A stretch of 64,000 nt of DNA from Enterococcus cecorum DSM 20682 = ATCC 43198 (GTDB lineage: Bacteria; Bacillota; Bacilli; Lactobacillales; Enterococcaceae), in assembly GCF_000407565.1 (NCBI RefSeq), contig NZ_ASWI01000003.1:124001-188000 (forward strand), read 5' to 3'. The notes under the pieces are model-generated. The model searched no databases. It had not been told where the DNA came from and saw only the letters and a list, made by a program, of their open reading frames with translations. Shown piece by piece: positions 18,301-29,501 of the stretch. Position 1 is the stretch's first letter, and every line of letters starts with the position of its first letter. A program made the position numbers and the translations under genes.

Positions 18301-19150
18301 TTAGTGTGGCGCCTTTTTCATCCACCGGCAAGAAACGGACACGCACGCCTGCTCCTTCTACATTTTGGGTTTCAACATCATAGCTCACTTCATATTTTTT
18401 GCTAGCATCGACTTCTAATACTTGCGCAATCGAGGTTCTAAACGTCTCAGGAGCAGAAATCATTAAACGGCCATCGACCACTGCTAATTGAGCTTTAGAC
18501 TTGGAAGATGCTGTGATGTTGCTTGGGATCCATGGATTATTCCAGGAAGTTGCTGCCTCAGCTGTCCATGTGCCGGTCTTGGCTTTAGTTTGCGTGAAGT
18601 CGCCATTTTTTACCAGATTTTCTGCCACTGGTGTATTCTGCTTTTCTGTTTCGCTCGTTGGTGCTTCCGTAGCTGATGTATTGGCTGGCTCCGAACTAGA
18701 GGCTGATGTAGTAGGCGTATTTGCTACTTCAGTCGTTTCATTGGAGGTAGCTGATTCAGAGATTGGTTGCGTTTGATTTGCTGAACCTTCGTTGGCTGTT
18801 AAGTGGCTTGTTTCGCTCGGTTGACTATTACTGCTTAATTCACTCGTAGTTGACGTTGGAGCAGTAGAAGTAGCGACCTCCAGATTTGCATGAGTAGTCT
18901 CTACACCTTCTGAGGTTGTTGTACTTGTTAATGTAGAACTTTCAGGGCTATTTGCCTCATTTACCGGTTTATCATAAGTCGAAAATTCAGATGTCACTGC
19001 CGGTTGCGCATCTGTAGTCCCTTCCTGAGCTAAAACGGTTTGATGAGAATGGACTGCATTTAAAATAGCAAAACCTAGGCATACCGAACACACACCAATA
19101 CTTAGTTTACGAATAGAAAATCGTCCTCTGGTTTCAAATGGATACTTCAT
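15311..19150 (-). CDS. Cell-wall-anchored polysaccharide lyase family 8 protein (hyaluronate-lyase-like)
   Basis: A 1279-residue secreted protein predicted to cleave hyaluronan or a related uronic-acid polysaccharide by beta-elimination outside the cell. N-terminus: a signal peptide with a YSIRK-type motif (FSIRKLSIGVCSVCLGF), then a Ser/Thr/Glu-rich stretch (about 45-175). A carbohydrate-binding-like domain follows (about 178-345, starting NLVKNGDF). The lyase catalytic region (about 430-800) carries NWWDYEIGTPRA (catalytic Asn), HTDVAYTGAYGN (catalytic His and Tyr) and RGRSISR. Beta-sandwich domains follow. The C-terminus has short repeats (SDSGTQTDNPS), a Lys-rich spacer and the sortase signal LPKTG with a hydrophobic segment and KRKKEQ tail. 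AAGGAG precedes the ATG. It may be a host-tissue-degrading or nutrient-acquisition factor; the exact substrate is inferred from family resemblance. Confidence 0.9.
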   Translation of the reverse strand: MKYPFETRGRFSIRKLSIGVCSVCLGFAILNAVHSHQTVLAQEGTTDAQPAVTSEFSTYDKPVNEANSPESSTLTSTTTSEGVETTHANLEVATSTAPTSTTSELSSNSQPSETSHLTANEGSANQTQPISESATSNETTEVANTPTTSASSSEPANTSATEAPTSETEKQNTPVAENLVKNGDFTQTKAKTGTWTAEAATSWNNPWIPSNITASSKSKAQLAVVDGRLMISAPETFRTSIAQVLEVDASKKYEVSYDVETQNVEGAGVRVRFLPVDEKGATLKTPEGKTVDAPTTSYVNKTNTKTITQQVTFDPIVSRVKLEIFFETGTGTAYFDNITFKEYIKPQEETKDAPKAETEDIQLGLNKYYLPNLSDATYTVENPEIAEVRNQIITPKQTGSTKVTITKEGQTLGSFTLNVENHDATIYDQILNSWENVSLGNENYQSDNPYMQEFLAKIESGVEESLAHWDDDVANRESIFDDVTDFTKSANITKTYRRLEQFAQVLDNKSSKYYQNYDLAVKLKQGMEYLYKHVYNEQKEIVGNWWDYEIGTPRAVVDVLAYANAYFTQEEINRYIKPIDKFVADPTVIRSTTTIPVPAVGGNQTDLSKVTILSGALKQDSARIQEGVDGLLTVLEFVKEGQGFYRDGSFIDHTDVAYTGAYGNVLMDGFSQILPMIANTSFALPAEKTAILYEWIDRAYFPIILNGELMDMTRGRSISRASAESHAAAIEALRGVVRIAQASDEAQKMHLLSAVKGRIGEDTFYVPYQNLKSYTDISLFEKLLNDDTIPAVKPETFLHSFHNMDKFVYNNAENHFAIALSMYSDRTQNYEDMNNENRHGWYTSDGMVYLYNNDLTHYSEGYWPTVDPYKMPGTTELVTAREDGSGQVNLPSRFVGASKFDEKNAAVAMDFTNYNEELSARKAWFIFGDKIVMLTTNIQNKSSDASVTTIENRKLVPDKNTKIYVNGEEMTADKVTNSTVDTFYLETADPNQRIGYAFLTPLSLDIEKQARTHSWSEINYGQPSDPVTNTFVTVTHTTQQNGENLAYVLMPNQDQEALNAAKDTVKVVVQKNDLQVVYDETSQTYGVIKYTDTPYELTDKVTLSQSGIYMIKKTSDGFDLSFAHPRDDAKFSMLEGSADEVSFKVLKTADEVDRTTKLHLILPTETTDSSTQTDNPSMSDSGTQTDNPSTSDSGTQIELPKEEEKQSNKDNVKEQPKKELGSQAKRNKKVKEQSSVQSDAASVKRLPKTGNQADQALLLSGFASIGLSAGIFFKRKKEQ

Positions 19151-19320
19151 TGCGTTATCTCCTTTTCATAAAATATTTTACAAATAGGAGTATACCAATA
19201 TGGTTAAGCGTTTTCAAGTGTGAATACTGAAAATAATTTTGCTATTTTATTTTCATTTCAAGTAAACCTGTTTAGTTCTACCATACAAGTTAATATTAAA
19301 TAACCGTAATATTTTGCAAT

Positions 19321-19361
19321 AAAAGACCTCCATCACTGACCAAGCATGAATGGAAGTCTTT
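19321..19361. terminator. Terminator between the oxidoreductase remnant and the lyase gene
   Basis: The 12-nt arms AAAGACCTCCAT (19322-19333) and ATGGAAGTCTTT (19350-19361) have one mismatch, with A-run and T-run at the ends. The rest of 19151-19375 is AT-rich and holds the lyase promoter region; I see no other gene there. Confidence 0.65.
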
Positions 19362-19375
19362 AAAATGGAGAGGAA

Positions 19376-19690
19376 TTATTCACTTAGTTTTTCTACAAAT
19401 ACTTTTGCTCGTCCAACTAGACTTGCTTCATCTAACTGCATCGCGCCGGTAATGACAAATGGATCCAGGAACTTTAAGCCGGTATAATACGAAATGGTTT
19501 CTATCGGCTTTAATACTTCATCGACTGTAATATGGAATCTACCTAGTGAAGTATAGTCCCCTTTATCTGCACCAAAACTTACAGACAAGAGCACTTCTTT
19601 CCCTTGCAGTGCTTTTCCTGTTGAACCATAAGCCCAGCCGTAAGTCAAATAGAAATCTCTCTTTTTAGCATTTTGTGGTATTCGTTCCAA
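19376..19690 (-). pseudogene. NAD(P)H oxidoreductase (Flavodoxin_2 family), 5'-truncated
   Basis: The 104 residues correspond to the C-terminal half of KefF/MdaB-type quinone reductases, which are normally 175-200 residues. The motif YGWAYGSTGKALQGKEVLLSVS is the family's second nucleotide-loop region, split here from the missing N-terminal FMN-binding half. The frame opens at a TTG next to an in-frame TAG, with no ribosome site. The residues before YGWAYG do not fit the family, so the gene looks cut. It is probably a non-functional remnant on the minus strand. Confidence 0.7.
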
Positions 19691-19726
19691 CTATTTTGCA
19701 AATTTGAGCATCATTCAGTAAGCTTT

Positions 19727-20140
19727 TTATCCTTCTGCTAATATTTCACACAAATACGGCACAATTTTTTCACCAGGTAAATCCGCTAAACTTGTCACCC
19801 AGCGATAATCCGTATGTTCTTGCGGGTCTAAAGTAATCACTAAATCTTCACTATTTTCCAATAATTGTCCACGATACACCAGGCGCGTAAAAACCTTGTC
19901 CTTATCTACATTGCTATCTTCATGAATAATTTGGTCAATAGTAATCTTCAAGCCTACCTCTTCTTGACATTCGCGAATCGCCGCCTGTCTAGGGAGCTCG
20001 CCATCTTCCACCGTCCCACCAGGAATGTCCCAATAAGCCGGATAAAAATTTTTCTGACCGCGCTTGATTTCACTGCGTTTGATCAACAAATACTTCTCGT
20101 TCTTTTCAATTAAACTATGCGCAATTAGCCGATTTTCCAT
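19727..20140 (-). CDS. Nudix hydrolase
   Basis: About 137 residues with a complete Nudix box, reading GGTVEDGE, then AAIRECQEEVGL (GX5EX7REUXEEXGU pattern). An N-terminal LIAHSLIEKNEKYLLIKRSE segment fits NTP- or NDP-X-hydrolysing house-cleaning enzymes. The substrate is not determined. I chose the ATG at 20138-20140 because GAGGG lies six bases upstream; the longer in-frame start at 20158 has no good site. Confidence 0.85.
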   Translation of the reverse strand: MENRLIAHSLIEKNEKYLLIKRSEIKRGQKNFYPAYWDIPGGTVEDGELPRQAAIRECQEEVGLKITIDQIIHEDSNVDKDKVFTRLVYRGQLLENSEDLVITLDPQEHTDYRWVTSLADLPGEKIVPYLCEILAEG

Positions 20141-20274
20141 GTGCATCCCTCGTTTCATTTTTTTCAGTAAGAACGATTATAGCATGATTTTAAGTAAAAT
20201 GGAGAAACTATCCAAAAAATATAGATGAATTTCTCACATAAGGATTAAATGACCCAAAAACTACCTCAAAAGCG

Positions 20275-20319
20275 AAAAAAAAACACCTCAGAGCCATTCG
20301 AAGTGGTTCTGAGGTGTTT
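20275..20319 (-). terminator. Terminator of the rpsF-ssb-rpsR operon
   Basis: A 16-bp stem (20281-20296 with 20304-20319, one G-T pair) and a U-tail from the A-run at 20275-20283. Confidence 0.88.
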
Positions 20320-20328
20320 GGGTTTATA

Positions 20329-20565
20329 TTAGTCTTCGTTAACGAATGGAAGTAATCCCATGATACGTGCGCGTTTGATAGCAACTGTTAATTTACGTTG
20401 GTTTTTAGCACCAGTACCAGTTACGCGACGAGGTAAGATTTTTCCACGTTCTGAGATAAATCTCTTTAATAATTCAACATCTTTATAATCAACATGTTCA
20501 ATGTGATTTGCTGCAAGATAGTCTACTTTACGACGTTTACGACCGCCTCTACGTTGTTGTGCCAT
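20329..20565 (-). CDS. rpsR: 30S ribosomal protein S18
   Basis: 78 residues, basic, with the S18 core [21 protein letters not shown] and the C-terminal [10 protein letters not shown] motif. It binds S6 on the small-subunit platform. It is the last gene of the conserved rpsF-ssb-rpsR operon and sits just before the operon terminator. AGGGAGG precedes the ATG. Confidence 0.97.
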   Translation of the reverse strand: MAQQRRGGRKRRKVDYLAANHIEHVDYKDVELLKRFISERGKILPRRVTGTGAKNQRKLTVAIKRARIMGLLPFVNED

Positions 20566-20594
20566 TCTATTTCCCTCCTTATTACAAAAATTAA

Positions 20595-21113
20595 TTAGAA
20601 TGGTAAATCATCATCTGAAATGTCAATGCTTGATCCGCCAAGTGGTGTGTTACTTGCATCACGGTCAAAGCCAGGCATTCCACTAAATGGTTGAGATGAA
20701 GCTGGCTGATCAAAGCTATTGTTATTATTGTTAAATGGTTGTGAGACATTATTATCAAAGTTTCCGGCAGCTTGACGACGTTGATCGTTGACTGCTTTAG
20801 ACTCTAATAATTGGAAATTATCGGCAACCACTTCAGTTACGTATACACGTTGACCTTGTTGGTTTTCATAATTTCTCGTTTGAATACGTCCGGTCAAACC
20901 AATTAATGTCCCTTTTCTAGCGTAATTTGCTAAGGTTTCAGCTGGTTTACGCCAAATGACACAATTGATAAAGTCCGTTTCTCTTTCTCCATTTTGGCTG
21001 GTAAAATTACGGTTCACAGCTAAACTAAAAGTAGCCACCGCAACACCAGAAGAAGTGTAACGTAAATCAGGGTCTCTTGTTAATCTACCTACTAATACAA
21101 CATTATTAATCAA
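20595..21113 (-). CDS. ssb: Single-stranded DNA-binding protein
   Basis: 172 residues. The N-terminal OB fold opens [19 protein letters not shown] and includes [13 protein letters not shown] flexible Asn/Gln/Ser-rich linker (about 110-160) leads to the acidic tail DISDDDLPF, which docks replication and repair partners. The start is TTG at 21111-21113, with GGGAGATG upstream; the first ATG-like codon downstream would remove the first strand. It is the middle gene of rpsF-ssb-rpsR. Confidence 0.97.
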   Translation of the reverse strand: MINNVVLVGRLTRDPDLRYTSSGVAVATFSLAVNRNFTSQNGERETDFINCVIWRKPAETLANYARKGTLIGLTGRIQTRNYENQQGQRVYVTEVVADNFQLLESKAVNDQRRQAAGNFDNNVSQPFNNNNNSFDQPASSQPFSGMPGFDRDASNTPLGGSSIDISDDDLPF

Positions 21114-21155
21114 GGCTATTCATCTCCCATCGTTTTTGTTTCACGTGAAACATTC

Positions 21156-21455
21156 TTAAGCTTCTTCTTTAACAATCATGTGACGAATGATGTCTTCATT
21201 GATTTTAGCAAGACGATCAAATTCGCTAACAGCGCTAGCGCTTGATGGAGAAGATACTTTAACGATGTGATAGATACCTTCGCGGAATCCATTCATTTCA
21301 TAAGCGAAACGGCGTTTTTCCCAATCTTTAGATTCAAGAACTTCAGCTCCGTTATCTTTTAAGATTGCATCGAAACGTTCGATTAAAGCAGATTTTGCTT
21401 CTTCATCAATGTTTGGACGAATAATGTAAAGAATTTCATATTTCGTATTTTCCAT
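21156..21455 (-). CDS. rpsF: 30S ribosomal protein S6
   Basis: About 99 residues starting [15 protein letters not shown], the conserved S6 opening. S6 pairs with S18 on the 30S subunit. The ATG at 21453-21455 has GGGAGG eleven bases upstream; a GTG four codons earlier overlaps that site and is less likely. It is first in the rpsF-ssb-rpsR operon. The upstream 21468-21664 region holds its promoter and an untranslated leader; S6:S18 autoregulatory leaders are known in bacteria, but I could not confirm one here. Confidence 0.96.
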   Translation of the reverse strand: MENTKYEILYIIRPNIDEEAKSALIERFDAILKDNGAEVLESKDWEKRRFAYEMNGFREGIYHIVKVSSPSSASAVSEFDRLAKINEDIIRHMIVKEEA

Positions 21456-21664
21456 TGATATGTTCACCTCCCTATGGACTTTGGCCCTTGTATTGATATC
21501 AAGAGCAGAGAGAGCAGACTTAGCTACTCACAATGATTTATTATACACAGATTTTCAAAGAATTGCAAAGGTTTTTCACGCATTTTTTATAAATTACCTT
21601 GCTACTTAATAAATACGCGAAAAAGGGACAAAAGCTTTTTTTATTTTAAAAATTTTTTCCTACA

Positions 21665-21709
21665 AAAAATCTCCATCTAACTTTCTACTATGTTAAAGCT
21701 AGATGGAGA
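21665..21709 (-). terminator. Terminator of the YjbR/EEP pair
   Basis: A 15-bp stem (about 21670-21684 with 21695-21709, one mismatch), with an A-run on the plus strand giving the U-tail. Confidence 0.8.
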
Positions 21710-21713
21710 AGTT

Positions 21714-22787
21714 TTACTTGATTTCAAATGTCATCGTGACTGGGTTATGGTCGGAATATTGGAAGTGATTGTCCCAAACTTTGAGGTGATTGACTTGAAT
21801 ATCTTCTGACACGATAAAGCCATCAACCAAATTCACATAGCTATCTTTGGTAAAGGGGCGGTCATTGGCGCGGACGGAAGGAATTTTCGCGGCGACAATA
21901 TCTTGATTCACCAAGGTAAAACCAGCTGGAAGGTCGGCTTTAGGGAAGGGATGCGTCCAAGTCAGTGTTTGTTTTTTCGTGCCAAACAGACTTGGGGTAT
22001 CTCCTAATACATCATGATTATAATCACCACCGACAATCACTGCATAGCCTTTTTGCTGATAAAGCTGCATGTATTTGGCTAATTTTTTGATTTGGGCTGC
22101 TTGGATGGACTGATCTTTAGTAAAGGCCGACAAATGCACATTGATTAATGCCAGTGGTTTAGGCGTGGTAGCTATTAAGCTAATCGTAAAGGCACGGTCA
22201 TAATCGGTGAATTTATTCAAATTGGTTTCAATCGGTAATTGATAACGCGTACTATTATGAATCGTTTCGCGACTAAGTGTCAACAAACCACTCTGACTCT
22301 TGCCGATGGGTTCGGTAAATGGGTAAAACAAATACGCCGAATCATAGTTTAATGCAAAGGCGGCATTCATTTCGGGCATGGCTTGCATAATTTGCTTTTC
22401 TTGAGGAATATGATAAGAACGCGTGGCATCTGAATCTACTTCTTGCAAGAGTACAAAATCGGCTTGGGTTTGCTTGACTTGCTTGATAATCCCCGCAAGA
22501 TTTTGTGCTACATTTTGCTTACTAAATCCACGTGCATACTTTCCACCATCCATAAAGAAGCTATAATTGTGGGGGTTGGCTGCATATCCAATATTAAAAG
22601 TTGTAATTTTATATTTCTTTTTATCGTTATTTTCATTTGTTGCTTCCTGTGCTTGTTCGATTGCTATTTCTTGATTATCTGGCAAGCGATGATAGCTGAA
22701 AAAGAGATAAGCTAAATAACTAATAAACACAAATAAAAATAACGAAATTAAAGCGATAAATACACGTAATATTTTCTTTTTCTTCAT
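21714..22787 (-). CDS. Membrane-anchored EEP-family phosphatase/nuclease
   Basis: 357 residues. A positively charged start (MKKKKILR) and one long membrane helix (about residues 8-32) anchor the enzyme, with the catalytic domain outside the cell. The EEP domain shows ITTFNIGY, LLQEVDSDATRSYH (metal Glu), NVHLSAF, VGGDYNHD (Asp/Asn pair) and SDHNPVTM (catalytic Asp-His). This topology fits extracellular DNases or sphingomyelinase-like enzymes, but the substrate is not shown. It overlaps the YjbR-like gene by four bases (ATGA), so the two are translationally coupled. Confidence 0.83.
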   Translation of the reverse strand: MKKKKILRVFIALISLFLFVFISYLAYLFFSYHRLPDNQEIAIEQAQEATNENNDKKKYKITTFNIGYAANPHNYSFFMDGGKYARGFSKQNVAQNLAGIIKQVKQTQADFVLLQEVDSDATRSYHIPQEKQIMQAMPEMNAAFALNYDSAYLFYPFTEPIGKSQSGLLTLSRETIHNSTRYQLPIETNLNKFTDYDRAFTISLIATTPKPLALINVHLSAFTKDQSIQAAQIKKLAKYMQLYQQKGYAVIVGGDYNHDVLGDTPSLFGTKKQTLTWTHPFPKADLPAGFTLVNQDIVAAKIPSVRANDRPFTKDSYVNLVDGFIVSEDIQVNHLKVWDNHFQYSDHNPVTMTFEIK

Positions 22788-23155
22788 AAGGTCATCAGAT
22801 AACTTTCTTGGATTAAATCTTTGAGTAAGGGTTCCTGAACTTTGTGAATATCCAGGCTAATCCAGTATTTTTTGTTCATATGATAGCCAGGATAAAACCC
22901 TGTTTGACTGGTCAGGATTTCACGTTCCTCGGGATTGACTTTGACATTGACAATCTCAAGTAGCGAGTCTTTTGGAAAAAATGTCCCATCTTCTGCTAGT
23001 CTAAGTTTTTCAGGGGGAATCTTCATGTATAAGGCAAACCATTTTTGATTGCGAGCATGTCTGAATACTAAAAATTCCGGATGTTTGTGAAAGACTCGCT
23101 CTCCTTCAATCTCAAACTGCGCTTTTACCCAGGATTGTAACGCTGCTTTTTCCAT
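22784..23155 (-). CDS. MmcQ/YjbR family protein
   Basis: 123 residues matching the YjbR/MmcQ fold: an N-terminal helix, then HPEFLVFRHARNQKWFALYM, the KVNPEER motif and a PGYHMNKKYWISL segment, the family's recognisable core. YjbR proteins have a CyaY-like fold and are suspected DNA binders; the role is unproven. It is translationally coupled to the downstream membrane EEP gene by a four-base overlap. Confidence 0.85.
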   Translation of the reverse strand: MEKAALQSWVKAQFEIEGERVFHKHPEFLVFRHARNQKWFALYMKIPPEKLRLAEDGTFFPKDSLLEIVNVKVNPEEREILTSQTGFYPGYHMNKKYWISLDIHKVQEPLLKDLIQESYLMTL

Positions 23156-23302
23156 TTTCAGCCCTTCTTTCTTTCATGAACTTCTTTATTATACGCGAAA
23201 AAATCCTTTGAAAGCAATGAATTGAACCTAAATATCCGAAAAATAGGCAATCAAACGCTTCCTGTCTAAGTGCAAGATTACTCGAAAAAAACAAGCAACA
23301 AC

Positions 23303-23350
23303 GTAAAAAACTCACAACTTCCTCCAAATCAAGAGTTAGCTGTGAGTTTT
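23303..23350 (-). terminator. Terminator of gyrA
   Basis: The arms AAAACTCACA and TGTGAGTTTT surround a partly paired loop, and the A-run upstream on the plus strand provides the U-tail. The rest of 23156-23302 is AT-rich and shows no gene. Confidence 0.75.
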
Positions 23351-23371
23351 CATTGTTTCACGTGGAACTTT

Positions 23372-25876
23372 TTATTCCGTTTCGTCTGGTTTATCCGTAG
23401 CCTCTGAACTTTCAGTATTTGCTTGAGCTTCTGATACATCTTCGTCTTCTTCTGGTTCAACGGTTGCCATGGTTACAACTTTGGTATCTTCTTCCATCTT
23501 CATTAGACGCACACCCAAAGTCGCACGGCCGGTTTGTGAGACAGAATCAACGTTAAAGCGGATGATAACCCCTTTATCGGTAATCAATAGGATGTCTTCG
23601 CTACTATCAACGGTTGTCAGTCCAGCAAGTGGGCCATTTTTCTCGGTAATATTGGCAGTCTTAATTCCTTTACCACCGCGGCCTTTGACTGGATATTCAC
23701 TCGCTGCGGTGCGTTTACCATAACCATTTTCGGTAATGACCAGCACTTCTTGGTTATCGCTAATGACTGAACTTCCAACGACATAATCGCCTTCACGCAA
23801 CTTAATTCCGCGTACCCCAGCAGCCGTACGTCCCATATCACGGACTTGACTTTCTTCAAAGCGGACGGAATAACCATCATGCGTACCAATAATAATTGTA
23901 TTTTCGCCATTGGTCTCGACAATATTAACCAGTTCATCGCCTTCTTTTAAGCCAATCGCAATCAAACCGTTGCTGCGAATATTTGAAAAGGCAGTCACTT
24001 CGGTACGTTTTACCACACCATATTTAGTAGTAAAGAATAGGTAACGACCGGCTGTTGGTTGGCTGCTAACGGGGATAATCGCTTGAATCAACTCATTTGA
24101 ATCAATACCTAATAAGTTAATCACTGGAATTCCTTTGGCAGCACGACCGTATTCTGGAATTTCGTAACCTTTTGCTTTATAAACTTTTCCTTGGTTAGTA
24201 AAGAATAAGAGCGTGTCATGGGTTGAACAAGAGACCAGTGTTTTCACAAAGTCTTCATCGTGGACGCCCATTCCTTGTACCCCTCGACCGCCGCGACGTT
24301 GAGCTCTAAATTCACTCTTCGCCAGGCGTTTAATATAACCTTTATTCGTTAATGTAATAACAACTTCTTCTTCTTCAATTAAGTCTTCATCTTCTAAACT
24401 CAAGACTTCACCGACTAGTAATTCGGTTCTGCGGTCATCGCCAAAACGCGCACCGATTTCACCTAGTTCTGTTCTGATAATTTCTACGACACGTTCTGGT
24501 TTAGCTAAGATATCAGCTAAATCGGCAATCAAAGCAAGTAAATCTTGGTATTCATTTTCAATCTTCTCACGTTCCAAACCGGTCAAACGACGCAAACGCA
24601 TATCCAAAATCGCTTGGGCTTGACGATCGCTGAAAGCAAAACGTTCAATCATCGTTTGTTTCGCTTCATCATCGGAATTCGAACTACGGATAATATGAAT
24701 AATTTCATCAATATGATCTAAAGCAATGCGCAAACCTTCTAAGATATGGGCACGGGCTTCAGCTTTTTTCTTTTCAAATTCAGTACGTCTGGTGATGACT
24801 TCTTTTTGGAACTCTAGATAATCAACCAAGATGCGTTTTAGACTTAAAATCTTTGGCACCCCGTTTTCGATGGCTAGCATATTAATCCCAAATGAAGATT
24901 GCAAGGCAGTGAGTTTGTATAAGTTATTTAAAATCACTGAAGCACTCATATCGCGGCGCACATCGATGACAATTCGCATGCCTTCGCGGTTGGATTCATC
25001 GCGCAAATCAGTAATCCCTTCGACGCGTTTGTCACGATGCAATTCAGAAATACGTTCAATTAATTTGGCTTTGTTGACCATATAGGGTAACTCGGTCACT
25101 AAGATGCGTTCTTTTCCGTTTGGCATCTGCACGATTTCGACTTTGGCACGAACGGTAATCGTCCCTTTCCCCGTTTCGTAAGCACGGCGGATACCAGATT
25201 TGCCCATCACCAAGCCACCCGTTGGAAAGTCTGGCCCAGGTAGGACTTCCATCAATTCGTTGGTCGTCACGTCAGGATTGTCCATTAATAAATTCAACGC
25301 CCTGATGACTTCGCGTAAGTTATGCGGTGGAATATTCGTCGCCATCCCCACGGCAATCCCAGTCGTCCCATTGACCAATAAATTTGGAAAACGAGAAGGC
25401 AAGACAACGGGTTCTTTTTCACTATCATCATAGTTGCCTTGGAAATCAACAGTGTTTTTATTAATATCACGAATCATTTCCAAAGCGAGTTTACTCATGC
25501 GGGCCTCGGTATAACGCATTGCCGCAGCACTATCGCCATCCACCGAGCCAAAGTTTCCATGACCATCGACAAGCATATTCCGATAACTAAATGGTTGCGC
25601 CATCCGCACCATTGACTCGTAAATCGCACTATCCCCGTGTGGATGGTATTTACCCATAACATCCCCGACGATACGCGCTGATTTTTTGTGTGGTTTATCT
25701 GGCGTCACACCGAGTTCGTTCATTCCATATAAAATACGACGATGCACCGGCTTTAATCCGTCACGAACATCTGGTAAAGCCCGGGCAACGATAACACTCA
25801 TGGCATAATCAATAAAAGAGGTTTTCATCTCGCTGGCTAGATTGACGTCATGAATATTTTGATTTTTATCTTCCAT
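23372..25876 (-). CDS. gyrA: DNA gyrase subunit A
   Basis: 834 residues. The breakage-reunion domain carries the catalytic tyrosine region [12 protein letters not shown], and the C-terminal half forms the DNA-wrapping beta-pinwheel with the GyrA box QRRGGRG. The tail is acidic. The quinolone-resistance region reads [17 protein letters not shown], with the wild-type serine and glutamate at the positions usually mutated (E. coli 83 and 87), so no gyrA-type fluoroquinolone resistance is visible. GGAGGG precedes the ATG. It follows gyrB by 20 bases, in the standard recF-gyrB-gyrA order. Confidence 0.98.
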   Translation of the reverse strand: MEDKNQNIHDVNLASEMKTSFIDYAMSVIVARALPDVRDGLKPVHRRILYGMNELGVTPDKPHKKSARIVGDVMGKYHPHGDSAIYESMVRMAQPFSYRNMLVDGHGNFGSVDGDSAAAMRYTEARMSKLALEMIRDINKNTVDFQGNYDDSEKEPVVLPSRFPNLLVNGTTGIAVGMATNIPPHNLREVIRALNLLMDNPDVTTNELMEVLPGPDFPTGGLVMGKSGIRRAYETGKGTITVRAKVEIVQMPNGKERILVTELPYMVNKAKLIERISELHRDKRVEGITDLRDESNREGMRIVIDVRRDMSASVILNNLYKLTALQSSFGINMLAIENGVPKILSLKRILVDYLEFQKEVITRRTEFEKKKAEARAHILEGLRIALDHIDEIIHIIRSSNSDDEAKQTMIERFAFSDRQAQAILDMRLRRLTGLEREKIENEYQDLLALIADLADILAKPERVVEIIRTELGEIGARFGDDRRTELLVGEVLSLEDEDLIEEEEVVITLTNKGYIKRLAKSEFRAQRRGGRGVQGMGVHDEDFVKTLVSCSTHDTLLFFTNQGKVYKAKGYEIPEYGRAAKGIPVINLLGIDSNELIQAIIPVSSQPTAGRYLFFTTKYGVVKRTEVTAFSNIRSNGLIAIGLKEGDELVNIVETNGENTIIIGTHDGYSVRFEESQVRDMGRTAAGVRGIKLREGDYVVGSSVISDNQEVLVITENGYGKRTAASEYPVKGRGGKGIKTANITEKNGPLAGLTTVDSSEDILLITDKGVIIRFNVDSVSQTGRATLGVRLMKMEEDTKVVTMATVEPEEDEDVSEAQANTESSEATDKPDETE

Positions 25877-25896
25877 TTTCGATTCTTCCCTCCTGA

Positions 25897-27846
<1,950 letters not shown>

Positions 27847-27872
27847 TTACTCACATTTGACTCTAGAAAAAT

Positions 27873-29012
27873 CTAAAGTCCGCTCCTTTCTTCACTTGCT
27901 TTGGTTTGAATTGTTCCATGTGAAACATAATAAATCTCTGGTTCTAATGTCATTTTATCTTTTAAATGATTGAGAGTCGTGGTCGTTAAGAAAGTCTGCA
28001 CCTTATTTTCAATCGTTTGTAAAAGATGGAGCTGTCTTAAATCATCTAACTCACTCATCACATCATCTAATAACAAAATCGGATATTCCCCTGTTTCTTG
28101 ATACATCAGGTCAATCTCTGCCAATTTGACACTTAAAGCTGTGGTGCGCTGTTGACCTTGCGAGCCAAAGTTTTGCACGTTTTTGCCATTGATAAAGAAT
28201 AACAAATCATCACGGTGAGGACCAATTAACGTGCTTTGGCGTTGACGCTCTTTGTCGAGTTGTTCAGCTAACTTAGCTTGGTATTCCGCTTGAATTTGCG
28301 CTAAATCCAGCGTATCCAATGATTTCAGCGTGCTATCATAGCGCAAGGTCAAGGTTTCTTTTTCATGACTGATTTTTTGATGCAAACCATTTGCCCAATG
28401 CTCCAATTCTTTGGTAAACTGCGCTCTGGTCAACAAAACCTTACTACCATGCGTGATTAATTGTTCGGTCAATATTTCAAAATAAACCGCATCAAATTTC
28501 TGATTGATAGCCGCTTGTTTTAAGTATTGATTGCGCTGCTTTAAGATTTTTTGATACTGTTGCAACTCATATAAATAGACCCGATTCATCTGGCCAATCT
28601 CCATATCGAGAAACTTGCGGCGAACTTGAGGACTACCCTTGACTAAGGAAAGATCTTCTGGGGCAAATAAAATCACATTCATTTGTCCGATATAGCTGCT
28701 TAAAAGTTTTTGTTCAATATGATTGACCTTGCATTTGCGGCCCTTCTTGGTTAAAAATAACTCTAAAGGTATCTGCTGGTGCCCTTTTTTGACCTCACCA
28801 AATAAATAAGCCTGATCGCCCTCAAAGGAAATCAACTCTTGTTCGTTGTTGGTACGATGACTTTTGGTAAGCGCCAGGCAATAAATACTTTCTAAAATAT
28901 TGGTCTTGCCCTGCGCATTATCTCCCAAAAAAATCACTAAATTCTTCTTGAAATCTAGACTTAATTCCTCATAATTGCGAAAATGCTTTAATTGTAGTTT
29001 ATTCAGAAACAT
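27873..29012 (-). CDS. recF: DNA replication and repair protein RecF
   Basis: 379 residues. An SMC-like ATPase that loads RecA at gaps: Walker A GDNAQGKTNILE near residue 35, signature SQGQQRTTALSVKLAE and Walker B PILLLDDVMSELD. The ATG at 29010-29012 has GAGGA eight bases upstream. It overlaps the end of yaaA by 14 bases, so the two are translationally coupled. Two longer in-frame starts lack a site. Confidence 0.96.
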   Translation of the reverse strand: MFLNKLQLKHFRNYEELSLDFKKNLVIFLGDNAQGKTNILESIYCLALTKSHRTNNEQELISFEGDQAYLFGEVKKGHQQIPLELFLTKKGRKCKVNHIEQKLLSSYIGQMNVILFAPEDLSLVKGSPQVRRKFLDMEIGQMNRVYLYELQQYQKILKQRNQYLKQAAINQKFDAVYFEILTEQLITHGSKVLLTRAQFTKELEHWANGLHQKISHEKETLTLRYDSTLKSLDTLDLAQIQAEYQAKLAEQLDKERQRQSTLIGPHRDDLLFFINGKNVQNFGSQGQQRTTALSVKLAEIDLMYQETGEYPILLLDDVMSELDDLRQLHLLQTIENKVQTFLTTTTLNHLKDKMTLEPEIYYVSHGTIQTKASEERSGL

Positions 29013-29247
29013 GATCTGCTTCCTCATTTTTCTCAGGTGCGCTGATAAAGAACGTCCCTTCGCTTGTTTCGACCATCATTCCGGCATAAAGTTTGCGGCC
29101 ACGGCGGTTTTCTAACTCACCATTAACATACACCGCATTTTCCGCCAAATACCATTTAGCCTGTCCGCCACTTGCGATAATATTGGCTTCTTTTAATAGC
29201 TGCCCAAGTGTCATAAATTCACTTTGTAAGAAAATTTTTTGTTTCAT
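28999..29247 (-). CDS. yaaA: S4 domain-containing protein YaaA
   Basis: About 82 residues, an RNA-binding S4-like fold: MTLGQLLKEANIIASGGQAKWYL, then VYVNGELENRRGRKLYAGM. It is found between dnaN and recF in most Firmicutes, where its role is not settled. Here dnaN lies about 3.7 kb further on, so the usual dnaN-yaaA-recF run has been interrupted by 29.5-32.6 kb. GAGGATGAAA precedes the ATG at 29245-29247. Its end overlaps recF. Confidence 0.92.
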   Translation of the reverse strand: MKQKIFLQSEFMTLGQLLKEANIIASGGQAKWYLAENAVYVNGELENRRGRKLYAGMMVETSEGTFFISAPEKNEEADHVSE

Positions 29248-29462
29248 TTTCATCCTCAATTCTTTTTAAGGCGTACATAGATATTATACCTTTTTTGCGG
29301 TCAGAAAACAAATGAATATCCAGTTTTAAACGGTTATTTTTCGATTTCAGCTATTTTAGTACTTTTAAGGTTTTTTGCTTGCTTTAGGCCAAATCTGCTT
29401 AAACATAAAACTAGCCGCTCGTACGTTTGGTAAAGCTTTTCTGAAAATAGCCAAAGCATAAC

Positions 29463-29491
29463 AAAAAAGCAGCCGTTTCACCAACAGCTGC
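29463..29491 (-). terminator. Terminator after the antitoxin-like pseudogene
   Basis: GCAGCCGTT (29469-29477) pairs with AACAGCTGC (29483-29491), and the A-run at 29463-29468 gives a U-tail for leftward transcription. The stretch 29260-29462 has no gene that I can support. Confidence 0.75.
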
Positions 29492-29501
29492 CAGGGGAGA
29501 T

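Noticed and set aside
19151-19375. A possible small RNA or gene between the lyase and the oxidoreductase remnant
   Set aside because: Only an AT-rich promoter region and one terminator hairpin can be supported.
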